Positions 1 through 8,284 of a stretch of DNA of 64,000 bases are shown one piece after another. The position numbers and the translations under genes are program-made. The notes below the pieces were generated by a model. It was not told where the DNA came from and searched no databases. It saw only the letters and a program-made list of their open reading frames with translations. Position 1 is the stretch's first letter, and each line of letters opens with the position of its first letter. The stretch is from Streptomyces alfalfae (GTDB lineage: Bacteria; Actinomycetota; Actinomycetes; Streptomycetales; Streptomycetaceae): the NCBI RefSeq assembly GCF_004127445.1, contig NZ_QEXM01000012.1:219722-283721 (forward strand), written 5' to 3'.

Positions 1-1
1 C

Positions 2-214
2 GTGGCCGGGTCCTGGGGCGGCGAGCCGCACAACGCCGAGCCGCACCAGCACCAGCACCAGCACCAGCACCAGCACCAGCACCACGGTCCTTTCTGGGTG
101 CCCATCGACAGACCGTCGCCGGACTACCACCCCTCCACCGTCACGATCTTCCAGACGCTCATTCACGGCCCGTCCTATCGGGCCGTCAACCGGCCTGCGG
201 GAGGCGCCCGATGA
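2..214 (+). CDS. C-terminal end of an upstream gene with a His-Gln tract (partial)
   Basis: This reading frame is open at the left edge of the window, so it is most likely the C-terminal part of a gene starting outside it. It contains a His-Gln repeat of six HQ units followed by a roughly 40-residue tail (FWVPIDRPSPDYHPS and onward) that I do not recognise. Its TGA overlaps the ATG of the ABC transporter as ATGA, which suggests translational coupling and a functional link to export. The His-rich stretch could bind metal ions, but that is inference from composition only. Confidence 0.5.
   Translation: MAGSWGGEPHNAEPHQHQHQHQHQHQHHGPFWVPIDRPSPDYHPSTVTIFQTLIHGPSYRAVNRPAGGAR
44..79 (+). repeat. 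Six tandem copies of the hexamer caccag
   Basis: Six uninterrupted 6-bp units encode the His-Gln tract of the preceding frame. A seventh unit differs at its last base (caccac). The array is in frame, so slippage would change tract length without a frameshift. Confidence 0.9.
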
Positions 215-2202
215 AGAGGTTCTTCGGACCGGTCACCATGGCCGAACCGCAGGTTTCCGACGCCGAACACGAGCTGTTCGGCGGCCCCCTGCGCTACGAC
301 ATGGGCTGGTCCCAGCACGAGCACGCGGCCCTGGACCTGACGATGATGTCCGCGCTGCGCTCCATGCCCGCGCTCGTCGGCACCACGTTGCGTATCGCCT
401 GGCAGGCCGACCGCCGTGCCCTGCTCTCGGTCGGGGCCAGCGAGATCGGCCAGGGCATCGCCGCCGCCGCCGGGCTGCTCGCCGTCAACGCGGTCATGCA
501 CGCTCTTCTCGCCGGCAGCGGCAGCGCCGCCGACCGGCTGCACTCCCTGCTGCCCGGCCTCCTGGCCGCCGCCGCCATCGCTGTCGTCAACTCAGCCCTC
601 TCCGCCTGGTCCACCTCCCGCGCCGGACGGCTGGAACCCAAGGTGGAGCGGATCGCCACCACCCAGTACCTCGCCGCAGCGGCCAAAGTCGAACTGGAAG
701 CCATCGACGACCCCGACTTCCGGCGCCTCGTGGACATCGCCCAGCACGGCCCCGCTTCGGCCCGCCGTATGATCAGCTCCTGCGTCGCCGCGCTGAACGG
801 CCTCATCTCCCTGGTCACCACCGCCGGTGTCCTCGCCGTGCTGCACCCCGCCCTCCTGCCCATGCTGATCCTCATCGCCGCCCCGCGCGGCTGGGGCGCC
901 ATGCGCGTGGCCCAGGAGCGGTACGTGTCGGTGATGAGCTGGATCGAGCACGTACGGGCCAGCCGCCTGATCGGCAGCCTGCTCACCGAACGCACCGCCG
1001 CGCAGGAGGTCCGCCTCCACGCCGTCGGCCCCTTCCTCCTCAGCCGCTACGAACGCATGGCCGAGAGCGCCGAAGCCGAGCAGGAACGCCTCGCCTCCAG
1101 CAAGGCCCTCACCGAATGGGTCGCCTCCGCGCTGTCCGGCCTGGGGATGGCCGCGACCTACGGAGCCATGTTCTGGCTGATCATGACCGGGCACATGAGC
1201 CTCGCCGTGGCCGGGACCGCCGTCATCGCCGTGCGCACCGGTTCGGCGAGCCTGGGCACACTGGTCATGAACATCAACCAGCTCCACGAGGAGAGCCTCT
1301 ACGTCCGCGATCACAGGCGCTTCCTCACCGAAGCCGAACAGCGGACGCCGCCCGCCGGCGGGGCGCCCGTACCCGAACGCGTCACGGAGATCGTTCTGGA
1401 CCAGGTCACCTACCGCTACCCCGACCGGGACACCGCCGCCCTGGACGAGGTGTCCCTGACCCTGCCGATGGGGTCGGTCACCGCCGTGGTGGGCGAGAAC
1501 GGCTCCGGCAAGAGCACCCTGATGAAGATCCTCTCCGGCATGCTGCTGCCCGCCTCCGGCACGCTGCGCTGGGGCGATGCGGACCTCACCGGCCTCGACC
1601 GCGCCCAGGTCTTCCGGCGCGTCTCCCTGCTCACCCAGGACTTCCAGCGCTGGCCCGTCACCGCCGCGATGAACATCCGCCTCGGCCGCCCCGACCACCC
1701 CGCGACGGATGAGGACCTCGCGCCCTCGGTCGACTACGCCGTCGCCGGACCCGTCATCGCCAAACTCCCCGACGGCCTGCGCAGCCTGCTGGCCCGCATG
1801 TTCCGCGGCGCCATCGAACTGTCCGGCGGCGAATGGCAGAAGGTCGGCCTGGCCCGCACGCACTGGCGCAGTTCGACATCGCCGGCGGACGGCGTCCTCA
1901 TCGTCGACGAGCCGACCTCCGCCCTCGACCCCCAGGCCGAGATCGAAGCCTTCAACCGCATCCGCCGCCTCGCCGCGCCGAACCGAGCCGTCGTGCTCGT
2001 CACGCACCGCATGTCCGGCGTCCGCCACGCCGACCACATCTACGTGCTCGACGAAGGCCGCCTCGCCGAGCACGGCACCCACGCCGAACTCATCGCCGCC
2101 CGAGGCCGGTACGCCGCCATGTTCGACGCCCAGGCGGCCCAGTACGCCCCGACCGCGACCGTCCCCGAGCCCGCCGCCCCGACCGTCCCGGACCAGGCGT
2201 GA
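211..2202 (+). CDS. ABC transporter, fused permease/ATPase (half-exporter)
   Basis: 663-aa half-transporter. The N-terminal part (about residues 60-350) has several hydrophobic segments consistent with an exporter-type membrane domain. The C-terminal part (about 385-620) is a complete nucleotide-binding domain with Walker A GENGSGKSTLMK, the ABC signature LSGGEWQK, Walker B GVLIVDEPTSALD and the switch histidine in LVTHRMSG. Such proteins work as dimers and export small molecules or peptides. Residues 1-50 precede the first membrane segment and lack peptidase-like motifs. The start codon overlaps the stop of the upstream frame (ATGA). The substrate cannot be told from the sequence; the neighbouring His-rich frame is the only local hint. 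A convergent terminator-like hairpin follows. Confidence 0.9.
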   Translation: MKRFFGPVTMAEPQVSDAEHELFGGPLRYDMGWSQHEHAALDLTMMSALRSMPALVGTTLRIAWQADRRALLSVGASEIGQGIAAAAGLLAVNAVMHALLAGSGSAADRLHSLLPGLLAAAAIAVVNSALSAWSTSRAGRLEPKVERIATTQYLAAAAKVELEAIDDPDFRRLVDIAQHGPASARRMISSCVAALNGLISLVTTAGVLAVLHPALLPMLILIAAPRGWGAMRVAQERYVSVMSWIEHVRASRLIGSLLTERTAAQEVRLHAVGPFLLSRYERMAESAEAEQERLASSKALTEWVASALSGLGMAATYGAMFWLIMTGHMSLAVAGTAVIAVRTGSASLGTLVMNINQLHEESLYVRDHRRFLTEAEQRTPPAGGAPVPERVTEIVLDQVTYRYPDRDTAALDEVSLTLPMGSVTAVVGENGSGKSTLMKILSGMLLPASGTLRWGDADLTGLDRAQVFRRVSLLTQDFQRWPVTAAMNIRLGRPDHPATDEDLAPSVDYAVAGPVIAKLPDGLRSLLARMFRGAIELSGGEWQKVGLARTHWRSSTSPADGVLIVDEPTSALDPQAEIEAFNRIRRLAAPNRAVVLVTHRMSGVRHADHIYVLDEGRLAEHGTHAELIAARGRYAAMFDAQAAQYAPTATVPEPAAPTVPDQA

Positions 2203-2217
2203 CCCGCTCGACCGTGA

Positions 2218-2262
2218 GGCCCGCCGTGCCCACGTCCGTGCGGCGAGCGTGGGCGTCGGGCC
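2218..2262. terminator. Imperfect hairpin between convergent genes
   Basis: Outer arms ggcccg/cgggcc and inner arms gcccacg/cgtgggc pair, with a small internal loop between them. It lies between the stop of the ABC exporter (2202) and the stop of the leftward gene (2285), so it probably serves as a bidirectional terminator. There is no T-tract, as is common in Streptomyces. Confidence 0.5.
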
Positions 2263-2284
2263 GTCGCGCGGAGTGCCGCCACGC

Positions 2285-4261
2285 TCAGTGGGGACGCGTC
2301 CGCCAGGCCCGGGCGAAGAGTTCGGGCAGGGGGCCGCCGACGGGCCGGGAGTACACCTTGCGCCCGATGACCCGGACCCCGAGCAGCCCGGCCTTCCAGG
2401 TCTCCATCGGAGGGAAGAACCGGTCCCCGCCCGCCCAGTCGCCGGGCAGGAACACCCCCCGCCCGGCCCGGGCCCTGCGGTCGGCGACCACCAGACCGGC
2501 CTCGACGAGTGCGGCCGCGACGGCCTTGTGGTGCGCGGGAGTCCACCGGTTGAAGCGGCGCACACGGCGGTCGGTGGGCATGGGCAGGGCGAGCAGTTGC
2601 AGGTACAGGGTGGCGGCGTCCGTGTCCAGACCGGTGGTGGCGGCCGCCTCCTCGACCACCGCGGGTGCGGACAGCCGCGGATCGGCCTCGTAGCCGCCCG
2701 GCGGCAGCGCTCCCTCGGTGATGCGCTGCACGATCCGTTCGACTTCGGGCCCGCGCAGCCGGCGGACCAGCGCCAGACGCGAGTCCGCCACGTCGACCAA
2801 GGCCTCCAGGCGCCGCGAGCGCTCGTCGGCACCGTAGCGGCCGGGCCGGAAGTACACGCCGGGCGCCTCGCGCTCACCACGCCGGTCGAACCCCGCCTCG
2901 GACACGACGACCAGGCCGTCGTCCAGCGTGGGACGGGCGAGCGGCTCGGCGGCGTCCACGTGGGGCAGGGCGTCGGGGAAACTCGGCAGGAGGCTCGCCA
3001 CGGTGTGGCCCCGCAGGCTGCGGCCACGGGCGGAGAGCAGCAGCTCCGGGTGGGCCAGGCGTTCCCGCAGCAGCCGTACGGTCTCCGGGACACCCCGGCG
3101 TACGGGATCTCCTTCGGGAAGCTCGGCGTACACCCAGTCGACGGCGTCGCACACCACGGCGAGCAGCTCCGCGAAACGGAAGCCCTCCTCACCCTCCCAG
3201 CCACCGCCGCTGATGCTGTTCATCCGCAGCCGGGTGTCGGGGTCCCGGGTCAGCCGGGGCTCGCGCGCGGGATCGGCGAACACGGCGCACACGGCTGCCG
3301 GGGCCATCCGCACATCACTGTGCTCGGCGGCGACGGCGAGCGTCGGCTCGGGCACCGCGGGGCGTACGCCCTGTTGCCTGCGCCAGGCCTCGGCGATCCG
3401 CTCGGCGAGCGCCGACTGCCCACCGTCGAGCCACAGCTGCTCGGGGTCCTCGGGCAGCACGTCGGCCAGCAGGTCGAGGCGCTCGGCCACGCTCAGGGCC
3501 GCCAACTCCCGCTCACCGGCCTCGGCTTCGGACTGCTTGAGTCCCATCACTTTGCGGGCCTCGGCGTCGAGGCCCCGGTACCCGTACTTCACATCGGGTA
3601 TCCCGGCGAGCAGCAGCGCGGCGCCGGCCCGGCTCAGCCCGGTCCGCTTGGCGAGCACCGCGGCCGCCGCGCGGTCCCAGGGCGCGGGGCCCTTCTGCCG
3701 TACGAGGTCCGCGAGGCCCCGCAGTCGGTCAGGGGTGTCCCAACCGGCCGCGTGCACCGGTTCGGTGGCCGTGATCCGGCCTGGCGCCGGCGGCTGTGCG
3801 GCCCCCGTGCGCAACTCGACGAAGCGCTGCCCGTCCCGGCCGGTGCCGAGCCCGTGCAGAGCGACCACCGCACCCTCGCGGGTCCGAGCGGCATACGTGT
3901 CCCGGTCGGCGAGTTCGACGACGCCCGTACGCATCCGGGCGCGAACCTCCGGGTCGGCGAAGGGAGTCTCCGCCCATACCTCCAGCATCGCCAGTTGGAC
4001 CGCGCGCAGATGGTCCGGCACGGGGAAAGAGCTCGCCCGCAGGGCCACGGCGCCGCACCGGCCGATGAACCGGTACCAGTTCCAGCCCCGGTACCGCGCG
4101 GGCGCCTCCTCGCGGCTCCCGGTCAAGTAGCCGCCGACCTCGGTGAATCCGGCGAACGTGCCGGGCCCCCAGTGTCCTGAGCCTTCGATGAAACCGTTGA
4201 GGGCCTGGGCGATCCGCTGCTCGTCGAAGGGCTGTGCGGGGCGTATCGGCGTGTGAGGCAT
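2285..4261 (-). CDS. Large uncharacterised soluble protein
   Basis: 658-aa protein from the ATG at 4261. An in-frame GTG/ATG extension to 4357 exists, but the mature-looking N-terminus MPHTPIRPAQPFDEQRIAQ and a GGCAGGA-like RBS favour 4261. It is rich in Leu, Ala, Arg and Glu, with predicted helical repeats, no signal peptide and no membrane segment. I recognise no catalytic motif. The C-terminal 120 residues (RRFNRWTPAHHKAV, then GRGVFLPGDW) look like a compact folded domain. Codon use matches a genuine high-GC gene. It is monocistronic, convergent with the ABC exporter and separated from the next leftward gene by about 165 bp. I assign no function. Confidence 0.8.
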   Translation of the reverse strand: MPHTPIRPAQPFDEQRIAQALNGFIEGSGHWGPGTFAGFTEVGGYLTGSREEAPARYRGWNWYRFIGRCGAVALRASSFPVPDHLRAVQLAMLEVWAETPFADPEVRARMRTGVVELADRDTYAARTREGAVVALHGLGTGRDGQRFVELRTGAAQPPAPGRITATEPVHAAGWDTPDRLRGLADLVRQKGPAPWDRAAAAVLAKRTGLSRAGAALLLAGIPDVKYGYRGLDAEARKVMGLKQSEAEAGERELAALSVAERLDLLADVLPEDPEQLWLDGGQSALAERIAEAWRRQQGVRPAVPEPTLAVAAEHSDVRMAPAAVCAVFADPAREPRLTRDPDTRLRMNSISGGGWEGEEGFRFAELLAVVCDAVDWVYAELPEGDPVRRGVPETVRLLRERLAHPELLLSARGRSLRGHTVASLLPSFPDALPHVDAAEPLARPTLDDGLVVVSEAGFDRRGEREAPGVYFRPGRYGADERSRRLEALVDVADSRLALVRRLRGPEVERIVQRITEGALPPGGYEADPRLSAPAVVEEAAATTGLDTDAATLYLQLLALPMPTDRRVRRFNRWTPAHHKAVAAALVEAGLVVADRRARAGRGVFLPGDWAGGDRFFPPMETWKAGLLGVRVIGRKVYSRPVGGPLPELFARAWRTRPH

Positions 4262-4427
4262 GCGACCATCCTGCCGGATCGCCTGCCGGCCTCGCTCGCC
4301 GAGGCCGGGGCACGCGCTGCCCGGAACCGAGACAGTCGCCCCGACCCCGCGCTGCACGCCGGGATGGCCAACCCGCCGCGGCGCCGGACCACACCGTGGC
4401 CTCCGCCTCGGAGGCCTTCAGCCGTGC

Positions 4428-5051
4428 TCACGGGCCCTGGCGAGACCAAGCGAGGGGCTCGTCCGCCAGGTACGGCGGTGCCGGGTCGTACTGGAGGGCT
4501 TGACGCACGGCACGCGCGTGGGCGCGCCCGTGCAGCCGGCCGACGAGCCACAGGGCGCAGTCGATGCCCGCGGAGACACCCTGGCTGGTGAGCAGGTCGC
4601 CGTCGACGACATAGCGCGCGTCCCGCACGACGGTGACGTCACCGCGCTCCTCCAGTGCCTGCTCGTACTGCCGGTGCGTGGCGACCCGGCGGGAGCGGGC
4701 CGGGCCCGCGGCGTGCAGCAGGAAGGCCCCGGTGCAGACGCCGACCGTCCACACGGCGTGCGCGGCGGTGCCGGCGAGCCAGCCGGTGAGCCGCGCGTTG
4801 TGCGGCTCGACCTCCCGGGCGCCGGAGCCGCCGGGGACGAGGACGACGTCCAGGGGCGGGTGGTCGTCGAGGGTGTGGTCCGGCAGCACCCGCATGCCCT
4901 GGGAGCACCGTACGGGCCCGGAACGTTCGGCGACGAGCACGACGTCGTCCATGTCGTCCCGTAGCCGGGAGGAGGTGGTGAACACCTCCCAGGGACCGGC
5001 GAAGTCGAGTTCCTGCGCGGTGTCGAACAGCAGGATTCCGTAGGTGGTCAT
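4428..5051 (-). CDS. DJ-1/PfpI family protein, isonitrile hydratase-like
   Basis: 207-aa single-domain DJ-1/PfpI protein. The N-terminal motif DFAGPWEVFTTSS and the nucleophile elbow VCTGAFLLHAAG, with its Cys, match the family; isocyanide hydratases of this superfamily use the equivalent Cys. It lacks the C-terminal AraC domain of GlxA-type regulators, so it is more likely an enzyme. The ATG at 5051 lies 2 nt after the stop of the HD-domain gene, so the two form an operon. Members of the family also include chaperones and glyoxalases, so the exact reaction is unproven; the pairing with a cyanamide-hydratase-like gene supports nitrile or isonitrile hydration as the working guess. Confidence 0.8.
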   Translation of the reverse strand: MTTYGILLFDTAQELDFAGPWEVFTTSSRLRDDMDDVVLVAERSGPVRCSQGMRVLPDHTLDDHPPLDVVLVPGGSGAREVEPHNARLTGWLAGTAAHAVWTVGVCTGAFLLHAAGPARSRRVATHRQYEQALEERGDVTVVRDARYVVDGDLLTSQGVSAGIDCALWLVGRLHGRAHARAVRQALQYDPAPPYLADEPLAWSRQGP

Positions 5052-5053
5052 GG

Positions 5054-5716
5054 TCAGTTGCCCCAGCGCGCGGCGTCGGCCATGGTCTCCATGCGGGTCC
5101 TGTGGGGCGGCACGGACCTCTCCCGCAGCAGTTCGGAGGGGAGTGAGAAGGGCGGGGCCTTCTCCGGGCGCCGCCGTACCTGGGCGACGATCTCGTCGGT
5201 CAGGGTGGTGGCCATGGACAGCCGTGGATAGGCGGCGTGGATCGCGGCGCCGGTCGCGTCGTCGACGCAGTCCGTGTCCCAGCCGAAGTCCATGCCGGTC
5301 CCCTGGTGCACGAGGGCGCACAGGGTGCCGCGGCGTTCGGCGATGCCCGCCGTCGTGTGGAAGGCGATGGCCTCCCACACCATGTCGACACCGGCGGCGG
5401 GCAGGCCCTGCTCGGTGAGGAACTCCGCGGCCGTGTCGGCGCCGTCCACCTCGAACCGCTGATGGCGGTCACCCGCCTGTGTCAGGCCGATGTCGTGCAG
5501 CACGCAGGCCAGGAACAGGAGTTCGGGATCGTAGTCGCGCCCCGCCTCCGCGCCCTGGTGGTCGGCGCGCAGGCGGGCGAACAGCGCGCTGCGGACACTG
5601 TGGTTGGCCGTCGGGGTGGACTCCGTGTCGCGCACCAGGGCGAGTGCGCGGCGCGTGAGGGCGGTGTCGGGCAGTGGCGGGATTCCGGCGACGTTCGTGG
5701 TGTTCTCTGCGGTCAT
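5054..5716 (-). CDS. HD-domain protein, cyanamide hydratase-like
   Basis: 220-aa HD-superfamily metalloprotein from the ATG at 5716; an alternative ATG lies 24 nt upstream at 5740. The conserved HD signature appears as an early His (ANHSVRSALFAR) followed by VLHDIGLT, with a further metal/substrate-site region EAIAFHTTAGIAER. The arrangement resembles the Ddi2-type cyanamide hydratases, which hydrate cyanamide to urea, rather than nucleotide phosphohydrolases. It is the first gene of a two-gene operon with the DJ-1 protein and is divergent from the GlxA/AraC regulator across a 53-bp promoter region, which suggests control by that regulator. Confidence 0.78.
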   Translation of the reverse strand: MTAENTTNVAGIPPLPDTALTRRALALVRDTESTPTANHSVRSALFARLRADHQGAEAGRDYDPELLFLACVLHDIGLTQAGDRHQRFEVDGADTAAEFLTEQGLPAAGVDMVWEAIAFHTTAGIAERRGTLCALVHQGTGMDFGWDTDCVDDATGAAIHAAYPRLSMATTLTDEIVAQVRRRPEKAPPFSLPSELLRERSVPPHRTRMETMADAARWGN

Positions 5717-5769
5717 GGAATCGATGATCGGCTGCGACAACTGCCGGTGACAGTGGCAGAGTTGCCTTC

Positions 5770-6759
5770 ATGCGAGAGGAAACTGCCACCTTCGACGTCG
5801 CCGCGCGCCGGGCCGCCCCGCACCGTGTGGCGGTCCTGACCATCGAGGACGTGCTGCCCCTGGACCTGGGCATTCCGGCCCAGGTCTTCACCGGCGTGCC
5901 CGGCGACCCCTACGAACTGACCCTGTGCGGACGCACCTCGGGGCCGGTCCCGACCGCGGCGGGGTTCGCCGTGACGGTCGAGGCCGGTCTGGAGGCGTTG
6001 CGTGAGGCCGACACCGTGGTGGTCCCGGGATACACGCCCCACCTGCGCGAGCTGCCGCGGGACGTCCTCGCCGCGCTGTCCGAGGCATACGCCGGGGGCC
6101 GGCGGCTGGTGTCCATCTGCACGGGCGCGTTCGCCCTGGCGGCAGCCGGGATTCTCGACGGCCGCAGGGCCACCACCCACTGGAAGCACGCCGACGACCT
6201 GGCCGAGCGCTACCCGGACGTGACAGTGGACCCGCGCGTGCTCTACCTCGACGAGGGACAGGTGCTGACCTCCGCGGGCGTCGCCGCCGGCATCGACCTG
6301 TGCCTGCACCTCGTACGGCGCGATCTCGGCGCCCGCACGGCGAACCAGGTGGCGCGCTCCCTGGTGTCCGCTCCCCACCGCGAGGGCGGACAGGCCCAGT
6401 ACATCAAACGGCCACTGGGCCCCGAGACACCCGGCGTCACCCTCGCCCCCACCCGCACATGGGCCCTGGCCCGCCTGCACGAACCACTGACGGTGCCTCT
6501 GCTCGCCGCGCATGCGCACATGGCGCCGCGGACCTTCGCCCGGCGGTTCGTCTCCGAGACCGGCACGACGCCGCTGCGGTGGCTGCTCGACGCCCGGCTC
6601 GACCGCGCCAGGGAACTGCTGGAGAGCACGGAACTCGCCGTCGACCAAATAGCCGACCGCTGCGGCCTCGGCAGCCCCTCGAACCTTCGCCTGCACTTCC
6701 GGCGCGCCCTCGGCACGACACCCACCGCCTACCGCACGGCGTTCGCCCCCTCCCCATGA
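5770..6759 (+). CDS. GlxA-type AraC-family transcriptional regulator
   Basis: 329 aa. Residues about 20-185 form a DJ-1/PfpI-like domain (VLPLDLGIPAQVF near the N-terminus and SICTGAFALAAAG at the elbow). Residues about 225-325 form an AraC HTH with the second-helix signature IADRCGLGSPSNLRLHFRR. Such GlxA-like proteins usually act as cytoplasmic ligand-responsive activators. It is transcribed divergently from the HD/DJ-1 operon. The 53-bp gap contains imperfect dyad elements (ctgcc near 5741 and ggcag near 5755) that could be its binding site. Note that regulator and target enzyme share the DJ-1 fold. Confidence 0.9.
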   Translation: MREETATFDVAARRAAPHRVAVLTIEDVLPLDLGIPAQVFTGVPGDPYELTLCGRTSGPVPTAAGFAVTVEAGLEALREADTVVVPGYTPHLRELPRDVLAALSEAYAGGRRLVSICTGAFALAAAGILDGRRATTHWKHADDLAERYPDVTVDPRVLYLDEGQVLTSAGVAAGIDLCLHLVRRDLGARTANQVARSLVSAPHREGGQAQYIKRPLGPETPGVTLAPTRTWALARLHEPLTVPLLAAHAHMAPRTFARRFVSETGTTPLRWLLDARLDRARELLESTELAVDQIADRCGLGSPSNLRLHFRRALGTTPTAYRTAFAPSP

Positions 6760-6834
6760 CACCCAGCGGGCGCCTGGCGCGCGGCAGTATGGGAGTCGGG
6801 CTCACCGGCGTCAGCGCCAGCCCCCCCCCTGGGC

Positions 6835-7806
6835 TCACCGGGTGATCGGGGTGGCGCCGGTCGCGGTGACGGACAGGTCCCAGAGCCGCGCGGCCCCATC
6901 GGGGTCGATGGCGTACTCACGGACACCGCCCTCGTCCATGGGCGCTTCGAGGGCGGAGACACCCGCGACGTCGCAGTCCTCCAGATAGAGACCGCCGCGA
7001 TCGTCGAGAAGGGGAGCCGTGGCTGCCCACAGACCGGTGGCCGCGCCCTGGGAGGATGTCTTCAGGTCGGCGCCGATCACGTTGCCGTGCTCGTCCACCC
7101 ATCCACGGTCGACCTGTTCCTGAAGCGTCATATCCCGCTGAAGCCCGGTGATGATCTTGCCGGGGTGGAGAGCGAAGGCCCGGACGCCGTCGCCGCGCCC
7201 GATGGCGTCGAGCCGCACGGCGAACAGGACGTTCGCGGTCTTGGCCTGGCCGTAGGCAAGCCACTTGTCGTAACCGGTACGAAAGTGGGGGTCATGCCAG
7301 CGGATGCCGGTCAGGGTGTGCCCGGCTGAGCTGTTGACGACGACACGCGCACCGTTGGCGGCGGCCAGGAGCGGGTACAGCTCACAGGCGAGGGTGAAGT
7401 GTCCGAAGTGGTTCGCGGCGAGCTGGCTCTCCCAGCCGGGGCCGACATGCCGTTCGGGGGTCGCCATGACACCGGCGACCGCCATGAACAGGTCGAGCCT
7501 GGTGAGGGTGCCGCTGATCCGTGCGGCAGCGGCGCGCACACTGCCGAGATCTGTCAGGTCCATGGGTATGACATCGCAGCCGTCCACATCCGCGAGCGCC
7601 GCGCGGGCGATCTGGGGCCTGCGCGCCGGAACGATGACCCGGGCCCCGGCGGCTGCCAGAGCGCGGGTGGTCTCCAGGCCGAGTCCGGAGTAACCCCCCG
7701 TCACCACGGCGCTCCTGCCGGAGAGGTCGACGCCGGCCATGACGTCCTCGGCGGTGCTGTCGGCGGAAAAGGGCGAGTTCAGTGGCTGCTGCTCAGTGCT
7801 GGTCAT
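6835..7806 (-). CDS. Short-chain dehydrogenase/reductase
   Basis: 323 aa from the ATG at 7806. It has the Rossmann glycine motif VVTGGYSGLG, a cofactor-site alanine-glycine in MAVAGVMAT, the catalytic Ser in VVNSSAGH and the active-site pair in YGQAKTA, preceded by GYDKW. Length and layout fit extended retinol-dehydrogenase/WWOX-like SDRs, which are NAD(P)-dependent oxidoreductases. It is divergent from a MerR regulator and has a MerR-type promoter with an apparently leaderless transcript (see the regulatory entry). An in-frame extension to 7899 would run through that promoter and into the MerR gene, so it was rejected as the start. Confidence 0.9.
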   Translation of the reverse strand: MTSTEQQPLNSPFSADSTAEDVMAGVDLSGRSAVVTGGYSGLGLETTRALAAAGARVIVPARRPQIARAALADVDGCDVIPMDLTDLGSVRAAAARISGTLTRLDLFMAVAGVMATPERHVGPGWESQLAANHFGHFTLACELYPLLAAANGARVVVNSSAGHTLTGIRWHDPHFRTGYDKWLAYGQAKTANVLFAVRLDAIGRGDGVRAFALHPGKIITGLQRDMTLQEQVDRGWVDEHGNVIGADLKTSSQGAATGLWAATAPLLDDRGGLYLEDCDVAGVSALEAPMDEGGVREYAIDPDGAARLWDLSVTATGATPITR

Positions 7807-7813
7807 GCCGCCG

Positions 7814-7844
7814 ACGCTACGATCTAGAGCGAGGTCTAGATCAA
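7814..7844 (-). promoter_or_regulatory. MerR-type promoter with perfect 22-bp operator palindrome
   Basis: Positions 7821-7842 are a perfect inverted repeat: gatctaga, a 6-bp centre, then tctagatc. On the minus strand a TTGATC -35 (7839-7844) and a TAGCGT -10 (7814-7819) flank it with a 19-bp spacer, the hallmark of MerR-activated promoters. The -10 is only 7 bp from the ATG at 7806, so the SDR mRNA should be leaderless or nearly so. The operator lies 20 bp upstream of the MerR start, fitting autoregulation. Confidence 0.8.
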
Positions 7845-7861
7845 GTCCTAGACTGTCACGC

Positions 7862-8284
7862 ATGGCGACTACGGAGACCTCTGCGGAGCCGCTGAGCATC
7901 GGCGAGGTGGCCGAGCGGACCGGACTCAGCGTGCACGCCCTGCGCTTCTATGAGCGCGAGGGCCTGCTGGTCGGTCCGGTCCAGCGCACCTCCGGCGGCC
8001 GGCGGCGGTACACCGCCTCCGATGTCGACTGGCTGCTCATCTGCGTCAAGCTGCGGGAATCCGGCATGCCGCTCGCCGACCTCAAGCGGTTCGCCGAGCT
8101 GGTGCGGCACGGTCCGGGAAACGAAGCCGAACGTCTGCGGCTCCTCGACGCCCACAGGCAGCGCGTCGACGCGCGGATCCAGGCCCTGGAGGAGTGCCGC
8201 TCCGTCATCGCCTGGAAGGTCGGTGTCTACGCCGACCACCTCGCCCGCGGCGAGGCCGACGGGCTCTGGGACCCGACGGCCTGA
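7862..8284 (+). CDS. MerR-family transcriptional regulator
   Basis: 140 aa. The N-terminal winged HTH starts SIGEVAERTGLSVHALRFYE and continues with GGRRRYTASDVDWL, followed by a dimerising coiled coil (residues about 80-125) typical of MerR proteins of the SDR-linked class. No cysteine cluster indicates metal sensing, so an organic inducer is likelier. It is divergent from the SDR gene and shares the 7821-7842 palindrome. Start chosen at the ATG at 7862, where MerR homology begins a few residues in. Confidence 0.9.
   Translation: MATTETSAEPLSIGEVAERTGLSVHALRFYEREGLLVGPVQRTSGGRRRYTASDVDWLLICVKLRESGMPLADLKRFAELVRHGPGNEAERLRLLDAHRQRVDARIQALEECRSVIAWKVGVYADHLARGEADGLWDPTA

Noticed and set aside
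44..79. Tandem repeats as a CRISPR or VNTR locus
   Set aside because: Six-bp units with no spacers, inside a reading frame: a coding repeat.
592..3204. Long 870-codon open frame on the minus strand across the ABC exporter and the next gene
   Set aside because: It is a high-GC shadow frame; the protein is Arg/Gly/Pro-rich, has no motifs, and overlaps two genes with clear features.
1709..4180. 823-codon plus-strand open frame
   Set aside because: Antisense or out of frame to well-supported genes, with no family signature.
6798..6841. 11-bp direct repeat gggctcaccgg around a run of C residues
   Set aside because: Short, GC-rich and between convergent genes; no stem or known function could be supported.
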